Origin: Bacillota bacterium
GTDB taxonomy: Bacteria; Bacillota; Clostridia; Peptostreptococcales; Anaerovoracaceae
Reading direction: 5' to 3'
Assembly (NCBI GenBank): GCA_029239605.1
Contig: JARBUO010000052.1
Span: 1 to 40,462 of the forward strand
Length of the DNA stretch: 40,462 nucleotides
The notes below the pieces were generated by a model. That model saw nothing but the letters and a program-made list of their open reading frames with translations. It was not told the origin of the DNA and made no database searches. The position numbers were made by a program, and so were the translations under genes. Below are positions 16,241-24,759 of this stretch, piece by piece (position 1 is the first letter of the stretch; every line of letters starts with the position of its first letter).

Positions 16241-16474
16241 ATGATGGACAGAAAACGTGGCGGCATGAGAAGAAGAAAAGTATGCCAGTTCTGCGCTGAT
16301 AAAACAGAGACCATAGATTATAAAGACGTTGACAAGTTAAGAAAGTACGTAACTGACAGAGGAAAGATTCTTCCTAAGAGAATCACAGGAACCTGTGCGA
16401 TTCACCAGAGAGAAGTTACGAAGGCAATCAAAAGAGCAAGAATCGTTGCTTTACTGCCTTATACAGCAGACTAA
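16241..16474 (+). CDS. rpsR: 30S ribosomal protein S18
   Basis: A 77-residue S18, complete, with [38 protein letters not shown] (a standard S18 core) and [19 protein letters not shown]. It preserves the cysteines of the C+ zinc-type paralogue (CQFC and a later Cys). AGGAGG lies upstream. The start could be either of two adjacent Met codons (16241 or 16244). The gene ends the operon, with a strong terminator 20 bp downstream. Confidence 0.97.
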   Translation: MMDRKRGGMRRRKVCQFCADKTETIDYKDVDKLRKYVTDRGKILPKRITGTCAIHQREVTKAIKRARIVALLPYTAD

Positions 16475-16494
16475 GCGAAGCGTAAGAAGAGGAA

Positions 16495-16517
16495 GAAGCG
16501 AGCAATCGCTTCTTTTT
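16495..16517 (+). terminator. Terminator of the rpsF-ssb-rpsR operon
   Basis: GAAGCGA-GCAA-TCGCTTC followed by TTTTT: a textbook hairpin with a 7-bp stem just after rpsR. Confidence 0.9.
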
Positions 16518-16615
16518 GTTCAACCACACCATTTTTCATATTGCGATACATCGGTTGATGCGGAACTTTCGCAAACCGAGCTGATTTGTTTGAAATTTGC
16601 AAAAGGGGGATTAGA

Positions 16616-17365
16616 ATGTACACGTTGATCACGTTATTAATCATGATTGTTATGCCGATCCCCGTCATGATGAGATATATGTTGACTGGACGGAATGCCT
16701 ACCGGGGGATTTTGGAAGGGTCTATGAGTGCGATGACAGGGGTAACTCTCTTATTCCTTGCATTCTGGTCCATGACAGGCCTCTCTTTTTTGGAGGCGTT
16801 AAAAAATGCTTTAAGTCAGGTGCATCTTGATAACATGCAGCTGCCAAGCTATTATGCCATGGGCATTAAAGAGCTTGAGCCTGCGTCCATGCAGCTTGCA
16901 CTGGAAAACATGAAGGAAATTACTGCCCTTGCAGTGCCTGGGATCATTATCGTTTTCTGCCTGATTATTGCATATTTGAATTACGCAGTTATTTCCTGGG
17001 TGATTGGGAAAGCTTGGAGAAAGAAGGTTTCTCTGCTGCCGCCGTTTCGAACCTTTTCTCTTCCCAAAAACATCGTGATGGGATCACTTTTGGTCTATCT
17101 GCTGTCTTATATCGCCATCAACATGGGAATCATTAATAAGGATCTTATGATGTTTAATCTTGAGATGCTGTTTACGTTTGTCTTCTCGATTCAGGGGCTT
17201 GCGGCTGTTTTTTATTTCGGACACCGGAGAAGAATTCCCAAATTTGTTGTGTTGCTGGTATCTGTGATTTTCTTTACGACCTGGATCGGACAGACGTTTT
17301 TGTTCCTTCTTGGTCTAACGGATCTGGTGTTTGATTTGAGAAAAAGATTTTCCAAACTCGTATAA
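16616..17365 (+). CDS. DUF2232 family membrane protein
   Basis: A 249-residue polytopic membrane protein with about six hydrophobic helices. Its position between rpsR and gdpP is the usual site of DUF2232 (YybS-like) proteins in Firmicutes. Family members usually have around 300 residues. The N terminus here (MYTLITLLIMIVMPIPVMMR) starts near what is normally the second helix, so this copy looks shortened at its 5' end. AGGGGG precedes the ATG at 16616, supporting this start. The function of the family is not established. Confidence 0.75.
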   Translation: MYTLITLLIMIVMPIPVMMRYMLTGRNAYRGILEGSMSAMTGVTLLFLAFWSMTGLSFLEALKNALSQVHLDNMQLPSYYAMGIKELEPASMQLALENMKEITALAVPGIIIVFCLIIAYLNYAVISWVIGKAWRKKVSLLPPFRTFSLPKNIVMGSLLVYLLSYIAINMGIINKDLMMFNLEMLFTFVFSIQGLAAVFYFGHRRRIPKFVVLLVSVIFFTTWIGQTFLFLLGLTDLVFDLRKRFSKLV

Positions 17366-17379
17366 AAAAGGAGCGAATC

Positions 17380-17572
17380 TATGATATAATGAACGCAAGT
17401 AGAGGAAAAAAATCAAAGATTTTTAGGAAAGGCGTCCATTGTATCGGTGTGAAACAAACCGGAGCAGCGGTTTGCACTTATGATATAATGAACGCAAGCA
17501 GAGGAAAAAAATCAAAGATTTTTAGAGAAGGCGTTCATGTATCGGTGTGAAACAAACCGGAACAGCGGTTTG
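17380..17572 (+). repeat. Two 99-bp structured tandem repeats upstream of gdpP
   Basis: Copy A (17380-17474) and copy B (17479-17572) repeat with a 99-bp period and differ at only a few positions. Each starts with an extended -10-like TATGATATAATG. Each can fold into an outer stem TGAACGC/GCGTTCA (perfect in B, one mismatch in A) enclosing AAAAATC-AAA-GATTTTT, followed by CAAACCG-6 nt-CGGTTTG. In the second hairpin the loop differs (gagcag versus gaacag) while the stem is kept. This suggests a tandem structured RNA. It does not match the c-di-AMP, SAM or T-box consensus that I know. Confidence 0.75.
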
Positions 17573-17595
17573 TAAAGTATGATGTCCTGTTATCT

Positions 17596-17624
17596 ATCAC
17601 AGACTTTCTTGTGTTGTCTGTGAT
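17596..17624 (+). terminator. Hairpin between the repeats and gdpP
   Basis: Perfect 9-bp arms ATCACAGAC and GTCTGTGAT with an 11-base loop. The T-run afterwards is weak (TTTC), so terminator function is uncertain. The remaining bases to the gdpP ribosome site hold no recognisable gene. Confidence 0.45.
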
Positions 17625-17741
17625 TTCATCGTTCCCGCGATTCGGTGCGGAATGCCAATTGTATAAAATGAAAAGTCACCGTCAACAATGACCATAAGCT
17701 AAATCATTTTCAAAGAGAAACCGAAGGATATAGGAGTTAGA

Positions 17742-19607
17742 ATGGGCGAGAAATCTTTAAGAGACCGCATTTCAACTTATCTGAATATAGGCACAGGAAA
17801 AAAGACGGAGTCGATGAAGGCATATAAGGAACATCTCTTCCAGATTGTCGACAAAACCATGAGCTATTCCGTTTCCAATCATCCATTGCCGCTGTGCATG
17901 ATCGATTCCGACGGAAAGTTTCTTTGGTTTAACCGTAAATTTGCAGATATTTATCAGGACCCAGAACTTGTCAATACGGGAATCTATCGGGTAACCGGAT
18001 TGAAGGCTTCAGAGTTCTTTACAGATGACCCTGTGGAAAAGCCGGTTATGGTGACCCATAACGGGAAAAACTACAAAGTGGTCTCCTCCTATCTCGATGA
18101 AGATAAGAACAACAGCGCAGTTTTATACTGGATCGACATGACCAACTATGAACTGCTGAAAAATCTCTACAAGGATGAACGGAGCTGTTTTGCCTATGTT
18201 CTTGTAGATAACTATGATGAATTGATCGGAAGCTCTCCCGATGACAGAAAATCCATTGTGGCTGCAGAAATCGAAAAGGCCATTAGGCAATGGGCAGGCA
18301 GAATTTCCGCATCCATAACAAGATTTCGAAACAACCAATATTTTATCGTGTTTGAGCAAAAACATTTTGAACGCCTGGAAGCTGGCAAGTTCTCCATTCT
18401 GGACGAGGTCAGAGAGATCGAAACAGACGCAGATTTTCCTGTCTCCCTGAGCATTGGCATCGGAGTGGGCGGTAAGACCCCACAGCAGGGTGACGAATAT
18501 GCTGCGGCAGCACTGGACCTGGCTTTGGGCCGGGGCGGAGATCAGGCAGTTGTAAAGAAGGTCAGTAAGATTGAATATTACGGCGGCAGACTTCAGACCG
18601 TCGAGAAAAGAAATAAAGGGAAATCCCGAATTATGGCCCATGCCCTGCGTCAGCTCATCGAGCAGACCAATCAGGTTATCATCATGGGACACAGGAAACC
18701 CGACATGGATTCCTTCGGTGCCGCTGTAGGAATCAGCAGAATCGCAAAAAACAGAAATAAACCCGCTTATGTCATCATCAACTCCTATAATGAATCTCTG
18801 GCTGAGATGTATAATACAGCGGTTGAAACAGGAAATTATAAGTTTATCAACAATGAGGAAGCCATGGCTCTGGCAGACAAGGAAACCCTTGTTGTTGTGG
18901 TTGACACCCACCGCCCAAGCATGGTGGAGTGCCCTGAGCTGCTTACGAAAACCGATAAACTTGTAGTAATAGATCATCACAGAAAAGCAGAAGAATTTAT
19001 CGACAATGCAACACTGACGTATATGGAAGCCTACGCGTCCTCCACTTCGGAGCTGATTTCAGAGATCCTGCAATACAGCAGCGGAGACAAGAAGGACATT
19101 GACAAATTTGAGGCGGAAGCACTCCTTGCCGGTATTTCAGTGGATACGAATCGGTTCTCCATCAAAACAGGAGTAAGAACCTTTGAGGCGGCCTCCTGGC
19201 TGCGCCGCATGGGTGCAGACACAGCAATCGTAAGACAGTTCTTCCAGACTGAGATGGATGTGCTGAAGCAAAGATCCAAAATCGTATCCAGCACCATGAT
19301 GCCGCTGCCCGGTATTGCCGTGGCAAAATGTGAGGGAAAGCACCTTGACGTACAGGTGATCAACTCAATGGCGGCAGATGAGATGCTGAATATTAAGGGA
19401 GTGAAAGCCAGCTTCGTCGTAGGCGAAAACGAAGATGGACTGACCGTTGTAAGCGCCCGTTCTCTCGGGGATATCAATGTTCAGACTATCATGGAAAAAC
19501 TCGGCGGCGGCGGAAATCTTACAAAGGCAGGTGCCCAGATTGAAATTCCGGTGGATGAAACCCTGGATCTCATCGTAGCCCTTGTCAAAGAGCTGGAACC
19601 CAAATAA
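17742..19607 (+). CDS. gdpP: GdpP-type cyclic-di-AMP phosphodiesterase without membrane helices
   Basis: A 621-residue c-di-AMP phosphodiesterase. A PAS-like domain (about 45-125, LPLCMIDSDGKFLWFNRKF) is followed by a degenerate GGDEF domain (about 140-275). The DHH domain has GHRKPDMDSFG near residue 316 and DHH at 411-413, and a DHHA1 domain with GGGGNLTKAGAQ ends the protein. DHH/DHHA1 hydrolyses c-di-AMP to pApA with manganese. Usual GdpP has about 655 residues and two N-terminal transmembrane helices. Here a hydrophilic stretch, MGEKSLRDRISTYLN, replaces them, so the enzyme should be soluble. The start has TAGGAG upstream. An orphan AAAGGAG with an ATG and immediate stop (17368-17386) directly after the DUF2232 gene may mark the ancestral start, now displaced by the tandem repeats. 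Confidence 0.92.
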   Translation: MGEKSLRDRISTYLNIGTGKKTESMKAYKEHLFQIVDKTMSYSVSNHPLPLCMIDSDGKFLWFNRKFADIYQDPELVNTGIYRVTGLKASEFFTDDPVEKPVMVTHNGKNYKVVSSYLDEDKNNSAVLYWIDMTNYELLKNLYKDERSCFAYVLVDNYDELIGSSPDDRKSIVAAEIEKAIRQWAGRISASITRFRNNQYFIVFEQKHFERLEAGKFSILDEVREIETDADFPVSLSIGIGVGGKTPQQGDEYAAAALDLALGRGGDQAVVKKVSKIEYYGGRLQTVEKRNKGKSRIMAHALRQLIEQTNQVIIMGHRKPDMDSFGAAVGISRIAKNRNKPAYVIINSYNESLAEMYNTAVETGNYKFINNEEAMALADKETLVVVVDTHRPSMVECPELLTKTDKLVVIDHHRKAEEFIDNATLTYMEAYASSTSELISEILQYSSGDKKDIDKFEAEALLAGISVDTNRFSIKTGVRTFEAASWLRRMGADTAIVRQFFQTEMDVLKQRSKIVSSTMMPLPGIAVAKCEGKHLDVQVINSMAADEMLNIKGVKASFVVGENEDGLTVVSARSLGDINVQTIMEKLGGGGNLTKAGAQIEIPVDETLDLIVALVKELEPK

Positions 19608-19713
19608 CCGAGAGGAAACCGCAAGCGTTGGAATCCCCAAAGACCCCGCGGAAGCAAATGGCTTGGACTGCGGGAGATGACGGGCGCTTACGCTCGTAAT
19701 AGGAGGAATAAAA

Positions 19714-20077
19714 ATGATTGTAATATTACTGAAAGATGTTAAGGGACTTGGAAAAAGCGGAGACGTGGTAAAGGTCAGCGATGGTTATGCAAGGAACATG
19801 CTGATTCCCAAAGGTGCTGCAACAGAGGCAACGGAAGGAAATGTGAGAAATCTGGAAAAGCAGAAAGCAATCCAGGCAGAAAACAAGAAGAAAGAGCTGG
19901 CAGAAGCAAATGCGCTTGCGGACCGGATCAAAGACCTTACGGTTGTCATTACGACCAAATCTAGACAAAAGAAAATTTGTTCTTGAAAATCCCATTAAAC
20001 ATATTGGGACTTTTACAGTTGACATCAAAATTTATCCTGAGGTTACCGCAAAGCTGAACGTGACGGTTTCCGCTTGA
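19714..20077 (+). pseudogene. rplI: Ribosomal protein L9 with internal frame-breaking deletion
   Basis: The first 83 residues are normal L9: [33 protein letters not shown], then the long connecting helix. After VVITTKS the frame gives RQKKICS and stops at 19986. In another frame, from about 19963, the L9 C terminus resumes ([19 protein letters not shown] ... YPEVTAKLNVTV), ending at 20077. The missing piece is about 27 residues around GEGGKLFGSVT. The break is a deletion of roughly 80 nt that is not a multiple of three. Translated as is, the C-terminal domain is lost. AGGAGG precedes the ATG. L9 is dispensable in several bacteria, so a real lesion is tolerable; an assembly error is the alternative. 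Confidence 0.88.
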
Positions 20078-20102
20078 TACCAAATATCCGAGAGGTTTAA
20101 CC

Positions 20103-21440
20103 ATGAGCCAATATGAAAGAATTCCACCTCATAATGATGATGCGGAAAAATCGGTGCTGGGCTCTATCCTGCTGGATAAGGATGCACTTTTCGAAGTGCT
20201 GGAAATCCTCAGGCCGGAAGATTTCTACAGCGAGATGCACAAAGAAATTTACAGTGCCGTAATTGAACTGTACCGAAAAAGCCAGCCGGTGGATATTCTT
20301 ACTGTTTCCGAGGAGCTAAAAAAGCGCAAATCGCTTGAAATGGTAGGCGGCCGGGCATACATAGCACTGCTCTCCACCTTAGTTCCTTCTACGTCCAATG
20401 CGGCGGAGTACGCAAAGATTATCGGTGAGAAAGCCATTCTGAGAAGACTGATCGGGACTGCTTCCGACATTGTCGATAAATCCTATCAGGAGAAGATGGG
20501 CCCCTCCGAAGTACTGGATTTTGCAGAGCGGGGAATTTTTGAAATCGCACAGCAGAGACAGTCCAAGGACTTTGCGCCCATCAAGGATGTTCTTTGGAGC
20601 AATATTGCCAGGCTGGATGAGCTCTCCAAACTGGACGGCAACATTACCGGTTTGACCACAGGCTTTATTGATCTGGATGCAAGAACTTCCGGACTTCAGA
20701 AATCTGATTTGATCATGCTTGCGGCGAGACCTGCCATGGGAAAGACCGCTTTTGCGCTGAATATTGCCCAGCAGGCGGCCATTAAGGGTAAGGGAACCGT
20801 TCTGATCTTCAGCCTGGAAATGTCCAGGGACCAGCTGGGACAGCGAATGCTCAGCATGGAATCCCGGATCGAAATGCAGAAGCTAAAGACCGGTAGCCTG
20901 GAACGAAAAGATTGGGATCAGATCCATATGGCACTGGACACCCTGTCCAAAGCCAATATTTTTATTGACGATACCCCTGGCATAACCGCCATGGAAATCA
21001 AGAATAAATGCAGAAGGCTGAAAGCTGATAAAGGTCTTGACCTGGTAGTAATCGACTATCTTCAGCTCATGAGCTACGAGGGAAAAACAGAAAACAGGCA
21101 GCAGGAAATTTCATCATTATCGAGATTCCTGAAATTGCTGGCCAGAGAGATGGACTGCCCTGTTATCGTACTTTCCCAGTTGTCCCGTGCTGTGGAGCAG
21201 AGAACAGATCACAGGCCGATTCTATCTGACCTGCGTGAATCCGGTTCCATCGAGCAGGATGCAGATATCGTAATGTTTTTGTATCGGGATGAATACTATA
21301 ATCCCGAGACGACGGATAAACCGAATATTTGCGAAGTTATTATTTCCAAGCAAAGAAGCGGGCCTACAGGCACCGTCGAACTCACCTGGCTCGGAAAATA
21401 CACAAGATTTGTGGATAAGAGCCGCATCAGCGAGAAGTAG
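20103..21440 (+). CDS. dnaB: Replicative DNA helicase DnaB
   Basis: A 445-residue hexameric 5'-3' helicase, complete. The N-terminal domain (PPHNDDAEKSVLGSILLD) is followed by the RecA-like core. Walker A is in LAARPAMGKTAFALNIA, the second conserved motif in FSLEMSRDQLGQRM, Walker B in LVVIDYLQLM, and DLRESGSIEQDADIVMFLYR near the end. GAGAGG upstream is followed by ATG 20103. The position after rplI is the standard Firmicutes layout. Confidence 0.97.
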   Translation: MSQYERIPPHNDDAEKSVLGSILLDKDALFEVLEILRPEDFYSEMHKEIYSAVIELYRKSQPVDILTVSEELKKRKSLEMVGGRAYIALLSTLVPSTSNAAEYAKIIGEKAILRRLIGTASDIVDKSYQEKMGPSEVLDFAERGIFEIAQQRQSKDFAPIKDVLWSNIARLDELSKLDGNITGLTTGFIDLDARTSGLQKSDLIMLAARPAMGKTAFALNIAQQAAIKGKGTVLIFSLEMSRDQLGQRMLSMESRIEMQKLKTGSLERKDWDQIHMALDTLSKANIFIDDTPGITAMEIKNKCRRLKADKGLDLVVIDYLQLMSYEGKTENRQQEISSLSRFLKLLAREMDCPVIVLSQLSRAVEQRTDHRPILSDLRESGSIEQDADIVMFLYRDEYYNPETTDKPNICEVIISKQRSGPTGTVELTWLGKYTRFVDKSRISEK

Positions 21441-21461
21441 CGAGAAATAGGAGGGAATGAA

Positions 21462-21668
21462 ATGAAAGTAAATGAAACCATGCTCCTGAATGAAATTCTT
21501 GATATGGATCCAGACATCACCGATATCTTTATCCGCCACGGATTAAACTGCCTGGGCTGCCCCGGCGCCCGCAGTGAAAATCTCAGAGAGGCAGCAGAAG
21601 GTCATGGTATTAATCTGACCCAGCTTCTAAATGACCTTAATGATTATCTGGCGGGGAAAAACGACTAA
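21462..21668 (+). CDS. DUF1858 domain protein
   Basis: A 68-residue protein of the DUF1858/ScdA N-terminal type. Residues 24-36 (FIRHGLNCLGCPG) carry the paired cysteines typical of the family, thought to bind or sense redox or metal. It is preceded by AGGAGG and lies 21 bp after dnaB, so it is probably cotranscribed. Function is unknown; related domains occur next to hybrid-cluster and iron-repair proteins. Confidence 0.85.
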   Translation: MKVNETMLLNEILDMDPDITDIFIRHGLNCLGCPGARSENLREAAEGHGINLTQLLNDLNDYLAGKND

Positions 21669-21749
21669 TGTATGCCTCTTGTTAATTGAGGCCAAACTAT
21701 GGAAGAAGCTCAAATGAAGTACTAAAATCCAGATGAATAATAGGATCGT

Positions 21750-23128
<1,379 letters not shown>

Positions 23129-23229
23129 GCAAACCATGTGAATATAGACCAGTACCGGGAACGGCCAAGGGTGTTGCGGCTATCAGACAGAAACTCAAAG
23201 CTAACCCGGGAATGGTACGACGAATTGAG

Positions 23230-23250
23230 GGTGTCTGTTTATTAGGCACC
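23230..23250 (+). terminator. Hairpin after purA
   Basis: GGTGTCT (23230-23236) and AGGCACC (23244-23250) form a 7-bp stem including one G-T pair, followed by TTCT. It is a weak terminator candidate. TATAAT at 23254-23259 could be a -10 for the next gene, though no good -35 is seen. Confidence 0.4.
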
Positions 23251-23330
23251 TTCTATAATCTCTTTCATGATTGTGCAAGCATAATTATGAAAAATCAAGA
23301 CGAAATTTATCAAAGCGAATGGATTGAGAT

Positions 23331-24605
23331 ATGAACTTCAGAAGAGAGATCATCAAGGATTTTTATCTGCGCGATACCTGCGTGGAAAATATTTTCATCA
23401 ATGAGTACATGACCCAGGCCCCTGGCGACTATGTCAAGGTCTATTTGTTTGCCATCATGTACGCAGATTTTGATTTGAATATGGCCAATGAAACCATTGC
23501 AAAGCATTTGGGCATGGAGGACGAGGACGTTCTCAAGGCATGGAGCTATTGGGAGAAAATGGGTGTCATCAAAAAGCACTACGAAAAGGCAAGCGACAAG
23601 TTCCGATACCAGGTGGAATTTCTCAATCTGAAAGAATTGGTCTACGGCAAAAAGCCAAAGACCCAGAAGACCGAGAGCAAGGTGCCGGATCGGTTGAGGG
23701 AACTCATGGCAGATGATACGATAAAGGACATGTACTCAGAGATCGAACGGATTACAGGAAGGCTGTTTGCAGGGAAAGAACCTTCGGAAATCCTTTCGTG
23801 GATCGACGATTATAATGCAACTCCGGAAATGATCGTCTATGCCTATTCCTATTGTGTGAAAAAGAAAAATCACAGCAACCATAAATACGTGGCTGCTGTT
23901 GTCAAGGAGTGGACGGCACAAGGTCTAAAAACCATCGAGCAAATTGAGGACTACTTGGAAGAGACCGATAACCGACACTATCTATATAAAAGAGTATTGC
24001 GGGCGTTGGGTTTTCTGCGCAATGCGACGGAAGAAGAAAAACGCATTATGGATACCTGGTTTGATCAGATGGGATTCAGCATTGAAAAGGTGCTGGACGC
24101 CTGTAAGAAAACCACAGGGATTTCCAACCCCAATATCAATTACATAAACAGCGTACTAAAGGCATGGAGCAATGGCGTGGATAAACCAACGCCCGGACAC
24201 GAAGAGGGTAAAACCGGATCCGGATCTATTGCTAAAGTTATGAAGTATTATGAGGACTTGAGAGCTTCCAATGAATCCAAAGCGGAAGAACGGCGGACAG
24301 AGGTTTATCGCAGGATTCCGAGAGTGAAAGAAATAGAAGAGGAATCCAGGGAAATCGGCCTTCAGATTTCCAGGGTTATGCTGTCAGGAGGAAATGACGT
24401 CAAGAGCAGGATCCGAGACATGAAACAGCGTGTTGACAGCCTCAATGAGGAGAAGGCTTATCTGATGACAGAAAATAACTTTAAAATAGATTACATGGAT
24501 ATGATGTACCATTGCCCCCTCTGCAGGGACACTGGCACACAAGATACAGGGGATCGTTGCATTTGCTTTGCGGAGAGACTTGCAGCCATTCAAAAAATGG
24601 ATTGA
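23331..24605 (+). CDS. dnaD: DnaD-like primosome protein fused to the N-terminal part of DnaC/DnaI
   Basis: A 424-residue hybrid. Residues 1-100 are the DnaD winged-helix part. Two DnaD (DnaB_2) repeats follow at about 140-210 and 215-285 (GISNPNINYINSVLKAW). From Met304 (24240) the sequence is that of a helicase loader: YYEDLRASNESKAEERR, IPRVKEIEEE and the zinc-binding CPLCRDTG...DRCICF. The loader then stops after AAIQKMD, just where its AAA+ ATPase domain should begin. There is no ribosome site before Met304. In related Clostridia dnaD and dnaC are separate neighbouring genes. This copy appears to have lost the junction between them and the about 200-residue ATPase. It could be a functional fusion, a real lesion or an assembly deletion. 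Confidence 0.85.
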   Translation: MNFRREIIKDFYLRDTCVENIFINEYMTQAPGDYVKVYLFAIMYADFDLNMANETIAKHLGMEDEDVLKAWSYWEKMGVIKKHYEKASDKFRYQVEFLNLKELVYGKKPKTQKTESKVPDRLRELMADDTIKDMYSEIERITGRLFAGKEPSEILSWIDDYNATPEMIVYAYSYCVKKKNHSNHKYVAAVVKEWTAQGLKTIEQIEDYLEETDNRHYLYKRVLRALGFLRNATEEEKRIMDTWFDQMGFSIEKVLDACKKTTGISNPNINYINSVLKAWSNGVDKPTPGHEEGKTGSGSIAKVMKYYEDLRASNESKAEERRTEVYRRIPRVKEIEEESREIGLQISRVMLSGGNDVKSRIRDMKQRVDSLNEEKAYLMTENNFKIDYMDMMYHCPLCRDTGTQDTGDRCICFAERLAAIQKMD

Positions 24606-24630
24606 AAAAAACCTCGAAAAAAGGTATAAT
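24602..24630 (+). promoter_or_regulatory. Consensus sigma-A promoter of the M23 peptidase gene
   Basis: TTGAAA (24602-24607), a 17-bp spacer and TATAAT (24625-24630). It overlaps the stop codon of the dnaD-dnaC fusion and lies 130 bp before the start codon at 24760. Confidence 0.8.
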
Positions 24631-24759
24631 GGCTAGGTGGCTTGACTGGTTCAAACTACCAAAAAAACATAGTTCAGTCAGTTAAAATACTAGAGTAGAA
24701 GAACAAATTACGGCTGCATATGATAAACACCCCATCGCGAGATGGCCGGGAGGAAACAT

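Noticed and set aside
17380-17572. c-di-AMP (ydaO-type) riboswitch pair before gdpP
   Set aside because: Attractive because of the gene, but the conserved ydaO core segments are not present.
18123-18980. Long open frame on the minus strand opposite gdpP
   Set aside because: It is a shadow of the well-supported gdpP frame: no ribosome site and no recognisable domain.
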